Part shown: positions 23,234-32,811 of the stretch, piece after piece
How positions within the stretch are numbered: position 1 is the stretch's first letter
Layout: every line of letters starts with the position of its first letter
Source of the DNA: an uncultured Pelagibacteraceae bacterium
GTDB lineage: Bacteria > Pseudomonadota > Alphaproteobacteria > Pelagibacterales > Pelagibacteraceae
Assembly (NCBI GenBank): GCA_902551985.1
Contig: CACDFI010000004.1
Span: 62,001 to 126,000 of the forward strand
Reading direction: 5' to 3'
Length of the DNA stretch: 64,000 nt
Notes under the pieces: generated by a model
What the model was told of the DNA's origin: nothing
Seen by the model: the letters and a program-made list of their open reading frames with translations, nothing else
The model's database searches: none
Made by a program: the position numbers and the translations under genes

Positions 23234-24530
23234 GTTTTTAAAAAACATACTACCTAAAAGGTTATTTTACAGAGGTTTATTAATTGTAGCGGTTCCAATA
23301 GTGATTTTACAGATTACTATATCCTTAGTTTTTTTTGATAGCCTGTGGATTAAAACAAACAAAGGGTTAACAAGAGCCTTGGTTAGCGAAATAGTTACAA
23401 TTATTGATATTTATAACAATGAAAATGAATATAATAAGAGAATAGTTACAGATCTATATAATAAAAATTTTAGCTTTTCGGTAAGGTTTTTAGAAAATGA
23501 AAAACTTCCAGATATAAAAGTTGAAAGATGGTTTAGTCCAATGGATAGGACTTTAAGAAGAGAGCTTAAACCTAAAATTGGAGAACACTGGTTTAATACT
23601 ATTTCTTACAAAGAGGTTGTTGATTTAAGGATTAAGTTTAGAGACGGAGTACTTCAAATATTTTTTCCTAAAGAAAGAATTCAGGTATCATCTATAAGGA
23701 TATTTGCTTTTTGGATAACAATACCTGCAATTCTTATGATTGCAGTTGCAATCATTTTTTTAAAAAATCAAACAAGACCTATAACAAAATTAGCTCAAGC
23801 CTCAGAACGGTTTGGAAGAGGAGAAGATATTGAGGAGTTTAGACCATCAGGTGCACTGGAAATAAGAAAAGCTGGTCTTGAATTTGAGAAAATGAGAAAA
23901 AGAATTCTTAGACATTTAAATCAAAGATCTGAAATGCTATCTGGTATTAGCCATGATTTGAGGACTCCACTTACTCGTATTAAACTTCAACTTGCAGTAA
24001 TTAAAGATAAGGATCTTTCTGAGAAAATTTCTAAAGATGTTGATGAAATGGAAAAAATGCTCAACGAATATCTCCAATTTACAAGTACAGGAGCTAAGGA
24101 TAAAACTGAGACATTTGACATTTCAAATCTTTTAAACGAAATAGTTCTAAAATATGAAAATAAAAATATTGAAAAGAAAATAAAAGAAAAAATATATTTT
24201 AATGGAAGGCCAAGTTTAATCAAAAGATGTATTGGTAATTTATTAGATAATGCTATTAAGTATGCTGAAAAAATATCAGTAAACTTAGAAAAAAAAAACT
24301 CAACTATAATAATTTCTATTGATGATGATGGACCTGGTGTAGACAAATCAGAGTTTCAAAATATTACTAAACCATTTTATAAAGTAGATAAAAGTAGGTC
24401 AGATTCGAAATCGAGTGTTGGTTTAGGATTATCAATTTCCTCTGATATTATAAAATCTCATGGAGGTGATATAAAATTTAATAAATCAAAAATGGGTGGG
24501 CTCAAAGCAATTATTTCTTTGCCTTATTAG
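23214..24530 (+). CDS. Sensor histidine kinase, EnvZ-like
   Basis: A 438-aa inner-membrane sensor. The first transmembrane helix is at about residues 20-42, followed by a periplasmic loop of about 125 residues. A second helix lies near 165-185, then a HAMP linker (LKNQTRPITKLAQASERFGRG). The dimerisation domain carries phospho-acceptor His247 in SGISHDLRTPLT. The ATPase domain contains the N box (LLDNAIKYA) and G boxes (DDDGPGVD; GLGLSIS). It is the obvious partner of the response regulator it overlaps by 20 nt. The signal sensed is unknown. It is convergent with ubiK, overlapping by 20 nt. Confidence 0.93.
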   Translation: MSFGLSKFLKNILPKRLFYRGLLIVAVPIVILQITISLVFFDSLWIKTNKGLTRALVSEIVTIIDIYNNENEYNKRIVTDLYNKNFSFSVRFLENEKLPDIKVERWFSPMDRTLRRELKPKIGEHWFNTISYKEVVDLRIKFRDGVLQIFFPKERIQVSSIRIFAFWITIPAILMIAVAIIFLKNQTRPITKLAQASERFGRGEDIEEFRPSGALEIRKAGLEFEKMRKRILRHLNQRSEMLSGISHDLRTPLTRIKLQLAVIKDKDLSEKISKDVDEMEKMLNEYLQFTSTGAKDKTETFDISNLLNEIVLKYENKNIEKKIKEKIYFNGRPSLIKRCIGNLLDNAIKYAEKISVNLEKKNSTIIISIDDDGPGVDKSEFQNITKPFYKVDKSRSDSKSSVGLGLSISSDIIKSHGGDIKFNKSKMGGLKAIISLPY

Positions 24531-24753
24531 TTTTTCTTCTTTTGATTTGTGAATCCAATTTTTTTTCTAAATTACTAATCCTCTTATTTAAAACATTTAC
24601 TTCTTCTTTACTCGCAAGTTTCATTTTAAACACAATTTCATCTCTTTTAGATTTTAGAACAGATATTATCTCATCAGAAACATCTTTGTAATTAATTAAA
24701 CCTTGTTCAATTAATTTTGCAAATTTGTCGAATACGAATCTTGATTTTGACAT
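24511..24753 (-). CDS. ubiK: UbiK-type accessory factor (BMFP/YqiC family)
   Basis: An 80-aa coiled-coil protein. The N-terminal amphipathic region (FVFDKFAKLIEQGL) and the C-terminal heptad region (EVNVLNKRISNLEKKLDSQI) match the UbiK/BMFP family. In enterobacteria UbiK helps assemble the aerobic ubiquinone-synthesis complex, and earlier work described membrane-fusogenic activity. The tail is strongly basic (KRRKTNKAKK). In alphaproteobacteria this gene often sits divergently from lgt, as here across 50 bp. Confidence 0.8.
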   Translation of the reverse strand: MSKSRFVFDKFAKLIEQGLINYKDVSDEIISVLKSKRDEIVFKMKLASKEEVNVLNKRISNLEKKLDSQIKRRKTNKAKK

Positions 24754-24762
24754 AATAATTAT

Positions 24763-24792
24763 TTAACAGAATTATATTTAATAAATTATAAT
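24763..24792 (+). promoter_or_regulatory. Probable sigma-70 promoter for the lgt operon
   Basis: TTAACA (24763-24768), an 18-bp spacer and a perfect TATAAT (24787-24792), followed 11 bp later by the lgt ATG at 24804. The -35 matches five of six consensus bases. The leader would be only a few nucleotides long. Confidence 0.6.
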
Positions 24793-24803
24793 AAATTATT
24801 TAA

Positions 24804-25574
24804 ATGTTTACTAATAATTTTGACCCAGTTGCCTTCGAGTTTTTTTCTATAAATATTCATTGGTATTCATTAGCTTATATATTTGGCATTATTTTTGGTT
24901 GGATTTATTGTAAAAAAATTCTCATCAAAACAGCTACAATTCAAAAATTGTTTGACGACTATATCTCATATTTAATTATTGGAATAATTATAGGTGGAAG
25001 ATTAGGATACGTATTTTTTTATAATTTCTCTTATTTTCTTAAAAATCCAATTGAAGTTTTCATGTTGTGGAATGGTGGAATGTCTTTTCATGGGGGATTA
25101 TTGGGTATAATTTTTTTCACCTATCTTTTTTCAAAAAAAAATAATCAAGACATTTTCATATTTTTAGATTTAGTCTCTATTGTTGCACCTATAGGAATTT
25201 TTCTTGGAAGAATTTCAAATTTTATTAATGGGGAATTAGTTGGAAAAGTTACAAATTCCAATTGGGGAGTTATATTTCCAAGTTATGATGACAAATTAAG
25301 GCATCCTTCTCAACTTTATGAAGCATTTTTGGAAGGACTAATTTTATTTATATTAATAAACTTAGTACATTTTAATAAGAAAAATAAAGTAGGGGCTTGT
25401 TCTTTTATGTTTTTAATACTTTATGGTTTCTTTAGAATTATCTCAGAAATTTTTAGAGAGCCAGATGTACAAATAGGTTATTTATTTGGATATATCAGCA
25501 CAGGTACTTTATTAAGCCTATTTATGATTTTAGCTGGAAGCATAATTTATTTTAAAAAGAAAAATGAGATATAA
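24804..25574 (+). CDS. lgt: Prolipoprotein diacylglyceryl transferase
   Basis: Integral inner-membrane enzyme that transfers diacylglycerol from phosphatidylglycerol to the lipobox Cys of prolipoproteins, the first step of lipoprotein maturation. The 256-aa sequence has about seven membrane segments. It also has the GGRLGYVFFYN motif near residue 62, the MSFHGGLLG block near residue 92 with the essential His, and the Lgt signature GRISNFINGELVGK near residue 135. It overlaps the next methyltransferase gene by 11 nt. Confidence 0.96.
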   Translation: MFTNNFDPVAFEFFSINIHWYSLAYIFGIIFGWIYCKKILIKTATIQKLFDDYISYLIIGIIIGGRLGYVFFYNFSYFLKNPIEVFMLWNGGMSFHGGLLGIIFFTYLFSKKNNQDIFIFLDLVSIVAPIGIFLGRISNFINGELVGKVTNSNWGVIFPSYDDKLRHPSQLYEAFLEGLILFILINLVHFNKKNKVGACSFMFLILYGFFRIISEIFREPDVQIGYLFGYISTGTLLSLFMILAGSIIYFKKKNEI

Positions 25575-26643
25575 ACCTGAAAATTTTGATTTACAATCTG
25601 ATGAACTTATACCTGTTGATGAGTTTGTTGAGAAGGTTCTCTATCACCCTGAAATTGGATATTACACAAAAAAAATTCCTTTTGGAAAAGAAGGTGACTT
25701 TGTAACAGCTCCTACTATATCTAACTTATTTTCAGAGATAATAACTATTTGGCTAATATCTTGCTGGGAAAAATTTGGAAAACCTAAAAGTTTTAATTTT
25801 ATTGAACTTGGTCCTGGAGATGGAAGTTTTACAAAAGTCTTGATTGATACAATCGAAAATTTTCCTGATTTTAAAAAATCTATAAAAATTTTTTTATATG
25901 AAAAAAGTGATTTTTTAAAAAAAATACAAAAAAAAAAAATCAATGACTCAAATGTAAAGTGGATTAATAATTTCAAACACATTAAAAAAGGGCCAGTTGT
26001 TTTTTTTGGAAATGAATTTTTTGATGCTATTCCTATTAAGCAATTTACATTTTATAAAAAAGATTTATTTGAAAAATATTATATTGTAAATAAAAAAACT
26101 GGATTGAATGAAACTTATTGCAAAGCTTCCTTGAAAGACGCTGAAACTATTAAGTCATTTAAAACATTTAAGAATTTAAAATTTATTGAGTATCCTAAAA
26201 AGGGATTTTATGAATTAGACAAAATTATTGAAAAAATTTCAAAACTAAATGGTGGTATAATGCTTATAGATTATGGATACTTAGATCTAGTTAATAAAAG
26301 TACTTTACAAACTGTAATGAAGAATAAAAAAATGAATATGAATAGTCTTTTTAAAAATTTAGGAAGAGCAGACATAACTTACCTAGTGAACTTTAGTCTT
26401 TTGAAAGAGTTTTTTTTAAAAAAAAAATTAAAAGTAAAAAAAATTGTTTCACAGAAATTTTTCTTGGAAAAGATGGGAATTATTCAAAGAGCAAAGATAT
26501 TAGAAAAGAAAATGACACAAAAACAAGAGGAGTATATGTCTTTAACGCTAATGAGACTACTCCATAAAGATTTAATGGGGAGGTTATTTAAAGTTATATT
26601 TGCATTCAAAAGTAAAAAAGAGAATTTTTTGGGATTTGAATGA
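25564..26643 (+). CDS. SAM-dependent methyltransferase, COG1565/NDUFAF7 family
   Basis: A 359-aa protein of the family that includes the mitochondrial complex I assembly methyltransferase NDUFAF7. Visible hallmarks are the N-terminal EFVEKVLYHPEIGYYTKK with a GDFVTAPTIS block. The SAM-binding site is ELGPGDGSF near residue 83, then FFGNEFFDAIPIKQF near residue 150 and MLIDYGYLD near residue 235. NDUFAF7 methylates an arginine of a complex I subunit; a similar role here is inference. It is linked by overlaps to lgt (11 nt) and to the downstream pgeF-like gene (4 nt). Confidence 0.88.
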   Translation: MRYKPENFDLQSDELIPVDEFVEKVLYHPEIGYYTKKIPFGKEGDFVTAPTISNLFSEIITIWLISCWEKFGKPKSFNFIELGPGDGSFTKVLIDTIENFPDFKKSIKIFLYEKSDFLKKIQKKKINDSNVKWINNFKHIKKGPVVFFGNEFFDAIPIKQFTFYKKDLFEKYYIVNKKTGLNETYCKASLKDAETIKSFKTFKNLKFIEYPKKGFYELDKIIEKISKLNGGIMLIDYGYLDLVNKSTLQTVMKNKKMNMNSLFKNLGRADITYLVNFSLLKEFFLKKKLKVKKIVSQKFFLEKMGIIQRAKILEKKMTQKQEEYMSLTLMRLLHKDLMGRLFKVIFAFKSKKENFLGFE

Positions 26644-27395
26644 CATTTTGTTCCAAAAAACTAATTAAATTTAAAAATATAAGACATGGTTTTTTTAATC
26701 GAGAAGGAGGTGTCTCGAAAGGTATTTATAAAAGTTTAAATTGTGGGCCAGGATCAAAAGATAAAATTAGGAATATAAAAAAAAATATTGAAAAAGTTTG
26801 TAAAAAGATAGGTTGCAATAAAAAAAATCTTATTTTGTTGGATCAAGTCCATAGTAATATTGTCCACAATGTAAATAGAGTTACTAGAAAAAAATTAAAA
26901 GGCGATTCATTAATAACAAGCAAAAAAGGTATTGCATTAGGCATTTTAACGGCTGACTGTGCACCTGTTTTTATTTACGATCCAATTAACAATTTAATTA
27001 GCGCGCTTCATGCAGGATGGAAAGGAGCATTTAAACAAATAATATCTAAAACGATAAAAAAGTTTAAGCTAAAAGGGAGTAATTTAAATGATTTGATTGT
27101 AGTGATTGGTCCTTGTATCAGCAAAAATAATTATGAAGTTAGGAGAGATTTTTTAAATAAATTTATTGCTAAAGAAAAGTCCAATAAAAATTTTTTTTAT
27201 TATAAAAATAATAAAATATTTTTCAGTCTTAATGGTTTTATTAAAAAGAGCTTTTTAGATTTAGGTATAAAAAACATTGAAATCATCAAAAAAGATACGT
27301 ATATATTAAGTAACAATTTTTTCAGCGCAAGAAGATCTTTGAAAGAAAAATTAAATGATTATGGTAGAAATATCTCTGTAATTATGATTAAATAG
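26640..27395 (+). CDS. pgeF: YfiH/LACC1-family multi-copper polyphenol oxidase or purine nucleoside phosphorylase
   Basis: A 251-aa protein of the YfiH family. The conserved ADC-H-H set is visible: ILTADCAPVFIYD near residue 105 and ALHAGWKGAFKQII near residue 122, with VLLDQVH-type His (LLDQVHSN) near residue 70. Family members are described as purine nucleoside phosphorylase/adenosine deaminase-like enzymes, and in E. coli as a peptidoglycan editing factor (PgeF). Which activity applies here cannot be told. It overlaps the methyltransferase by 4 nt and precedes prs by 15 bp. Confidence 0.87.
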   Translation: MTFCSKKLIKFKNIRHGFFNREGGVSKGIYKSLNCGPGSKDKIRNIKKNIEKVCKKIGCNKKNLILLDQVHSNIVHNVNRVTRKKLKGDSLITSKKGIALGILTADCAPVFIYDPINNLISALHAGWKGAFKQIISKTIKKFKLKGSNLNDLIVVIGPCISKNNYEVRRDFLNKFIAKEKSNKNFFYYKNNKIFFSLNGFIKKSFLDLGIKNIEIIKKDTYILSNNFFSARRSLKEKLNDYGRNISVIMIK

Positions 27396-27410
27396 AAATA
27401 TTCTCAAATA

Positions 27411-28343
27411 ATGAAAATTCTCACAGGCAATAGCAACAAACAGCTTAGTAATAAAATCTCTAAAAATCTTAAAAATAAATTAGTTAACACTAGTATAAGA
27501 AAATTTGCTGACGGTGAGATATATATTGAAATCAATGAAAATATAAGAGGAAATAGTATTTTTATAATTCAATCAGTTTCCTCCCCCGCAAATGATAACT
27601 TAATGGAATTACTTCTATGCATAGATGCACTTAAAAGGTCATCAGCAAAAAATATTACAGCTGTAATACCCTACTTTGGTTATGCAAGACAAGACCGTAA
27701 AGTAGTCCCGAGAACTTCTATATCAGCAAAATTAGTATCAAACCTAATAACAAATGCAGGAGCGGATAGAGTGGTAACTGTAGATTTACATGCAGGACAA
27801 ATTCAAGGTTTTTTTGATATTCCAGTAGATAACTTGTTTGCTACACCAATTTTTTCAAAACACATAAAAAAGAAAATTAAAAGTAAAAATATAATTTGTG
27901 TAGCTCCTGATGTAGGTGGGGTTGAAAGAGCAAGAGCATTAGGAAAAAAATTAGATGTAGGTTTAGCAATAGTTGATAAAAGAAGGCCGAGTCCCGGAAA
28001 GTCTCAGGTTATGAATGTAATTGGTAACGTTAAGAATAAGATTTGTATTCTTACTGATGATATAATTGACTCTGGAGGAACAATAGTTAATGCAGCTGAT
28101 GCTTTAGTAAAGAGAGGTGCAAAAGAGGTTCATGTGTATGCAACACATGGTGTCTTTAGCGGAGATGCAGTCAAAAAAATAAAAAATTCAAAAATAAAAA
28201 ATTTAGTTATTACTGACAGTATAGATAGTTCAGATAAATTAAAAAAAGTAAGAAATATTGAAGTATTATCAATATCTATTTTATTAGCTGAGGCTATTAA
28301 AAGGATATCTAATTCTACATCTGTTTCAGATCTATTTAAATAA
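27411..28343 (+). CDS. prs: Ribose-phosphate pyrophosphokinase
   Basis: Makes PRPP from ribose 5-phosphate and ATP, feeding purine, pyrimidine, histidine and NAD synthesis. The 310-aa protein is of the normal class I length. Conserved blocks are RKFADGEIYIEINENIRG near residue 24, PYFGYARQDRK near residue 90, and VDLHAGQIQGFFDIPVDN near residue 124. The PRPP-binding loop is ILTDDIIDSGGTIVNAA near residue 209. It sits in a housekeeping run with rplY, pth and ychF. Confidence 0.97.
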   Translation: MKILTGNSNKQLSNKISKNLKNKLVNTSIRKFADGEIYIEINENIRGNSIFIIQSVSSPANDNLMELLLCIDALKRSSAKNITAVIPYFGYARQDRKVVPRTSISAKLVSNLITNAGADRVVTVDLHAGQIQGFFDIPVDNLFATPIFSKHIKKKIKSKNIICVAPDVGGVERARALGKKLDVGLAIVDKRRPSPGKSQVMNVIGNVKNKICILTDDIIDSGGTIVNAADALVKRGAKEVHVYATHGVFSGDAVKKIKNSKIKNLVITDSIDSSDKLKKVRNIEVLSISILLAEAIKRISNSTSVSDLFK

Positions 28344-28385
28344 AACTTGTAAATCTGTCAAACATCGGTTAAAAACCAGCTTTTT

Positions 28386-29102
28386 ATGAGCACTATACAA
28401 GCTACAATTCGAGATACAAAAACAAAAGGTCAAGTTAATGTCTTAAGGAATAAAGGAAATGTTCCTGGCATAATTTATGGTGGAGAGCTACCAAATGAGA
28501 AAATTTCAATTACAACCAAAGAAATAAAAAATTTAATAAATAAAGAAAATTTTTTATCAAACGTAATATCAATTAATCTAGATGGGAAAGAACAAAAAGT
28601 TTTAACTAGAAACATCTCTTTCGACACCGTTACTGATGAGCCAATTCACTTTGATTTTATGAGAATTGTAAAAGGTGGAAAAATTATCTTAGAAATACCT
28701 GTGAAATTTATAAATAATGAACTATCTCCTGGACTAAAACGTGGGGGGGTGCTGAATATTGTAAGACGTAAGGTAGAATTGAAATGTCCTGCTGAAAATA
28801 TTCCAACTGAGCTTGTTGTAGATTTAGAGGGATTAGATATTGGAACTAGTATTAAGATTTCATCAATTAATTTGCCTGAAAATGTTACCCCAACAATTCA
28901 AGGGAGAGATTTTGTAATTGCTACAGTTGCAGCGCCAACAGTTGTAAAAGAACCAGAAAAACCTGCGGAGGCTGCTGAGGGCGATGCCGCAGAAGGAGCA
29001 GAAGGTGCAGCAGATGGTGGTGAAAAAGCATCGACTGAAGGTGATAAGGCCGAGGGTGATAAATCTAAGGAAGAAGATAAAGCTTCATCAGAAAAAAAAT
29101 AA
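28386..29102 (+). CDS. rplY: 50S ribosomal protein L25 (long CTC form) with acidic tail
   Basis: Binds 5S rRNA in the large subunit. The N-terminal L25 domain (NKGNVPGIIYGGELPNEKISI) and the C-terminal TL5/CTC domain (LKRGGVLNIVRRKVELKCPAENIP) are both present, giving the longer CTC form. The last 50 or so residues are a low-complexity, Ala/Glu/Gly/Lys-rich tail of imperfect GD/EG repeats, typical of alphaproteobacterial homologues but long. The pth-ychF genes follow, which is the usual prs-rplY-pth-ychF order. Confidence 0.95.
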   Translation: MSTIQATIRDTKTKGQVNVLRNKGNVPGIIYGGELPNEKISITTKEIKNLINKENFLSNVISINLDGKEQKVLTRNISFDTVTDEPIHFDFMRIVKGGKIILEIPVKFINNELSPGLKRGGVLNIVRRKVELKCPAENIPTELVVDLEGLDIGTSIKISSINLPENVTPTIQGRDFVIATVAAPTVVKEPEKPAEAAEGDAAEGAEGAADGGEKASTEGDKAEGDKSKEEDKASSEKK

Positions 29103-29138
29103 TAAATAGTGAAAATTCATTTTAAAATTTAACCTGAT

Positions 29139-29699
29139 ATGTTGTTGCTTGTTGGTTTAGGAAATCCGACTCCAAATAGTCAAAATAATAGACATAACAT
29201 TGGTTTTAAGATTGTAGATGCTATAAACCAAAAGTTTGGATTGTCAAAACAAAAACCAAAATTTAAAGGCTTATTAACAACTGGAAATATAGGTGATAAA
29301 AAAATCTACGCAATTAAACCCTTAACATTTATGAATAATTCAGGCATATGCATAAGAGAATTACTTGAGTACTTCAAGATAGATGCAGAAGATGTTATAG
29401 TATTCCATGATGACTTGGATATCGAATTTGGAAAAATAAAAGCTAAATTTGGTGGCTCGAGCGCAGGTCATAACGGTATTGCATCAATTGATAAATTTAT
29501 TGGAAAAGAATATTCAAGAGTTCGTATTGGTATAGGTAAACCAGAAAATAAAATTTCTGTTTCTGATTATGTTTTAAATGATTTCAACGAAGATGAACAA
29601 GTTCATTTGGACTCTATTACAAACAATATTATAGAGTCTTTAAGTATCTTGATTGATAAAAAATTAGATTTATTTTCAAGTACTGTAAATAACAATTAA
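29139..29699 (+). CDS. pth: Peptidyl-tRNA hydrolase
   Basis: Recycles peptidyl-tRNAs released prematurely from ribosomes. The 186-aa protein has the standard motifs: GLGNPTPNSQNNRHNIGF (catalytic His near residue 21), KPLTFMNNSG near residue 65, the essential Asp in VFHDDLDIEFGKIKAK near residue 92, and GGSSAGHNGIASI near residue 109. The stop codon is immediately followed by the ychF ATG with no gap. Confidence 0.97.
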   Translation: MLLLVGLGNPTPNSQNNRHNIGFKIVDAINQKFGLSKQKPKFKGLLTTGNIGDKKIYAIKPLTFMNNSGICIRELLEYFKIDAEDVIVFHDDLDIEFGKIKAKFGGSSAGHNGIASIDKFIGKEYSRVRIGIGKPENKISVSDYVLNDFNEDEQVHLDSITNNIIESLSILIDKKLDLFSSTVNNN

Positions 29700-30776
29700 A
29701 TGGGTTTTAAATGTGGGATCGTTGGATTACCTAACGTTGGTAAATCAACTTTATTTAATGCTCTAACTAATTCTAATAAAGCACAAGCAGAAAATTTTCC
29801 TTTTTGTACAATTGATCCAAATATTGGCATTGTGGCTGTTCCAGATAAAAGGCTTGATCTACTTGCTATTATCTCAGAATCTAAAAAAAAAATTAATACC
29901 ACAATATCTTTTGTCGATATTGCAGGTCTGGTTAAAGGAGCTTCTAAAGGTGAAGGGTTAGGAAATAAATTTTTATCCCACATAAGAGAAGTTGACGCAA
30001 TTATTCATATGATTAGGTGTTTTGACTCTGATGATATTCAAAATGTAAATCCCACCGTCGATCCTGTTAGAGATTTAGAGATTATTGAAACCGAAATGAA
30101 ATTAGCTGATTTAGAATCTATCCAAAAAAGACTTGATAAGAAAAATAAAAAAAATGTTGATAATGAAGAATTAAAAATACTAGAAAAAGCGCAAAAAATA
30201 ATTGATGAAGATGGTGATTTAAAATTAATAACAAATGAGTTTGATAAAAAAACTTTAAAAAACTGTGGACTTCTGATTACAAAGCCGAAACTATATGTAT
30301 GCAATGTAGATGAAGAGAGCCTCCAAAAAGGAAATAATCATACAAAGAATTTTATCAACAAATATACTGAAAAAGATACCTTAATAGTTTCGGCAGATAT
30401 AGAGAACCAAATAAATCAATTAGAAAATGATATTGAAAAGAAAAATTATATGAAAATGATTAACATGTCAGATACCGGACTTAATTCATTAATTAGAAAA
30501 GGATACAATCTTTTGTCTCTTCAAACCTTTTTCACATCTGGACCAGAAGAAACTAGAGCTTGGACAATTACAAAAGAGACTACAGCACCAAAAGCTGCTG
30601 GAGAAATCCATTCAGATTTTGAGAAGGGTTTTATAAGAGCCGAGACAATTTCCTTTGATGATTTTATAAAGAATCAAGGGTGGTTAAAATCAAAAGAAGC
30701 TGGAAAAATGAGGTTGGAAGGTAAAGATTATATTGTTGAAGATGGAGATATATTAAACTTTCGTTTCAATACGTGA
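29700..30776 (+). CDS. ychF: Redox-regulated ATPase YchF (Obg family)
   Basis: Universally conserved P-loop protein that prefers ATP over GTP and associates with ribosomes. At 358 aa it has the P-loop GLPNVGKS (residues 8-15), switch II-like VDIAGLVKGASKGEGLGNKFL near residue 72, and the altered base-specificity motif in PKLYVCNVDE near residue 200 (NxxE instead of NKxD, which explains ATP preference). A C-terminal TGS domain (FTSGPEETRAWTI) follows. It is convergent with petC, overlapping by 24 nt. Confidence 0.97.
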   Translation: MGFKCGIVGLPNVGKSTLFNALTNSNKAQAENFPFCTIDPNIGIVAVPDKRLDLLAIISESKKKINTTISFVDIAGLVKGASKGEGLGNKFLSHIREVDAIIHMIRCFDSDDIQNVNPTVDPVRDLEIIETEMKLADLESIQKRLDKKNKKNVDNEELKILEKAQKIIDEDGDLKLITNEFDKKTLKNCGLLITKPKLYVCNVDEESLQKGNNHTKNFINKYTEKDTLIVSADIENQINQLENDIEKKNYMKMINMSDTGLNSLIRKGYNLLSLQTFFTSGPEETRAWTITKETTAPKAAGEIHSDFEKGFIRAETISFDDFIKNQGWLKSKEAGKMRLEGKDYIVEDGDILNFRFNT

Positions 30777-31538
30777 CCAGATTTTTTTCATACTAAAGTA
30801 AACTAATATTGTTAAAACAACTAAATAAATAATTACTCTAAAGCCCATTTTGTGTCGTGTTTCTAAATGTGGTTCGGCCGTCCATTGTAAAAATGTTGTT
30901 ACGTCTTTTGCCATTTGATCAACTGTTGCTTTAGTACCATCTGAATATTCTATAATGTCATCATCTAAAGGTGAAGCCATCTTAATTTTATTACCATACA
31001 TATATTTGTTGTAATATACACCGTCATCAAGTTCCATACCTGCTGGAGGGTCTTCATATCCCATCAGGACAGAATAAATATAATTTGCTCCACCGCCTCT
31101 AGCTTTTACTAAGACTGACATATCTGGAGGATATGCTCCACCGTTAGCTGCTATTGCCTCTTGAACATTTGCATAAGGCATTACAAATTTATCAGATAAT
31201 TTTGCGGGTCTTTCAAACATTTCTCCATCACTGTTTGGTCCATCTGTAACTTCAAAATTTGAGGCAATTGCCTTAGCTTCTAATTCAGTGAATTCAGGAC
31301 CCCCTTTTTCTGCTAAGTTTCTATAACTTAAATGTTTCAAAGAATGGCATGATGCACAAACTTCTGAATAAACCTGATATCCTCTTTGTAAAGAAGCTCT
31401 ATCAAATTTTCCAAAAAAGCTTTTGAAACTCCAATCAACTTTTAATAATTCTTGTTGTTCACCAGCGGCGCTAGCCTTCGAAAATGTTAAAGATAAAATA
31501 ATAGTAAAAAAGGCTAACAGTTTTAAAAAGTTTTTCAC
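30753..31538 (-). CDS. petC: Cytochrome c1 of the bc1 complex
   Basis: Heme c subunit of ubiquinol-cytochrome c reductase, anchored in the inner membrane and facing the periplasm. The 261-aa precursor has a signal peptide (cleavage probably after KASAA near residue 25) and the heme-binding site Cys61-x-x-Cys64-His65 (CASCHSL). A distal Met in the KMASPL region is the likely axial ligand. One C-terminal membrane anchor ([20 protein letters not shown]) ends the protein. The start is GTG at 31538, overlapping the petB stop by 4 nt. Confidence 0.97.
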   Translation of the reverse strand: MKNFLKLLAFFTIILSLTFSKASAAGEQQELLKVDWSFKSFFGKFDRASLQRGYQVYSEVCASCHSLKHLSYRNLAEKGGPEFTELEAKAIASNFEVTDGPNSDGEMFERPAKLSDKFVMPYANVQEAIAANGGAYPPDMSVLVKARGGGANYIYSVLMGYEDPPAGMELDDGVYYNKYMYGNKIKMASPLDDDIIEYSDGTKATVDQMAKDVTTFLQWTAEPHLETRHKMGFRVIIYLVVLTILVYFSMKKIWSRIETKV

Positions 31539-32803
31539 AGTTTCTCTTTAAAATCTGTATTATTTTTGGCCATTGCCATATCAGCTGACCCTCCTAGCAC
31601 AGGCTCTGTTATACTAAGCGGTAACGGTGTAGTTTTTTCCTTCATTCCTAAAAATGGAAGTATTATTAGGAAATGAGCAAAGTAATAAGCGGTAGCAACT
31701 CTTGCGATCAATAAGTATAGTCCTTCTGCTGGCATCGCACCAACGTAGCCAAGTATCAAAACATCGGCAACTAAAAACCAGTAAAACTGTTTATATATTG
31801 GTCTAAACACAGTTGATCTAACTTTAGAAGTATCTAACCATGGAAGAATAACCAATACAAATATTGCTGCAAACATTGCTATAACTCCAAGCAACTTATC
31901 AGGTACTGATCTAAGTATTGCATAGAAAGGTAGCAGATACCACTCTGGCACAATGTGAGCTGGCGTAACTAATGGATTTGCCTCAATATAATTGTCTGCA
32001 TGTCCTAATATATTAGGTGAAAAGAATACAAAAAAAGCAAAAATTATTAAAAATATAAGAAGTGCAAATAAATCTTTTATTACAATGTATGGATGGAATG
32101 GAACAGTATCTTTTGAAGGTTTTTTAATATCTATACCAATAGGATTATTATTTCCGGGTACATGAAGTGCCCAAATATGTAGAACAACCAATCCTAAAAT
32201 TAGAAATGGAAAAAGATAATGTAAGCTAAAAAATCTTGTCAATGTTGGATTATCGACTGAGTAACCTCCCCATAACCAAGTCGTAATACTATCTCCAACC
32301 AACGGAATAGCACTAAACAAATTTGTAATTACTGTAGCACCCCAAAAACTCATTTGACCCCATGGAAGAACGTATCCCATAAATGCAGTGGCCATCATTA
32401 AAAAATAAATCAACATACCAATAATCCAAATAACTTCTCTTGGTGATTTGTATGAGCCATAATACAAAGATCTAAAAATATGAATATAAACAGCTAGAAA
32501 AAACATTGAAGCACCATTTGCATGGACGTATCTAATTAACCACCCATAGTTTACATCTCTCATTATATGTTCAACACTTTGAAATGCTAAATCAGCATGT
32601 GCCACATAATGCATTCCTAATATAATTCCTGTAATAATTTGGGTTATTAAACAAAAAGTTAAAATTCCTCCAAAAGTCCACCAGTAATTTAAATTTTTTG
32701 GCGTTGGGTAATCAGTCAAATGGTTTGCTAGTGTTAGTAATGGAAGTCTATCATTAAACCATTTTCCAACTTTTGACTTAGGTGTGTATTCGTGATCGCT
32801 CAT
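31535..32803 (-). CDS. petB: Cytochrome b of the bc1 complex
   Basis: Membrane core of complex III carrying hemes bL and bH and both quinone sites. The 422-aa length matches undivided alphaproteobacterial and mitochondrial cytochrome b. Visible landmarks are [19 protein letters not shown] near residue 66, [19 protein letters not shown] near residue 90 with heme His residues, and [14 protein letters not shown] near residue 149. The second His pair is in [20 protein letters not shown] near residue 195, and the Qo-site PEW motif lies in [16 protein letters not shown] near residue 285. petA lies 8 bp upstream. Confidence 0.98.
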   Translation of the reverse strand: MSDHEYTPKSKVGKWFNDRLPLLTLANHLTDYPTPKNLNYWWTFGGILTFCLITQIITGIILGMHYVAHADLAFQSVEHIMRDVNYGWLIRYVHANGASMFFLAVYIHIFRSLYYGSYKSPREVIWIIGMLIYFLMMATAFMGYVLPWGQMSFWGATVITNLFSAIPLVGDSITTWLWGGYSVDNPTLTRFFSLHYLFPFLILGLVVLHIWALHVPGNNNPIGIDIKKPSKDTVPFHPYIVIKDLFALLIFLIIFAFFVFFSPNILGHADNYIEANPLVTPAHIVPEWYLLPFYAILRSVPDKLLGVIAMFAAIFVLVILPWLDTSKVRSTVFRPIYKQFYWFLVADVLILGYVGAMPAEGLYLLIARVATAYYFAHFLIILPFLGMKEKTTPLPLSITEPVLGGSADMAMAKNNTDFKEKL

Positions 32804-32811
32804 TTATTTTT

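Noticed and set aside
25916..25940. Homopolymer A tracts in the COG1565 methyltransferase, considered as a phase-variation switch
   Set aside because: Runs of A and T are common throughout this AT-rich window and the frame is intact; nothing marks this one as a contingency locus.
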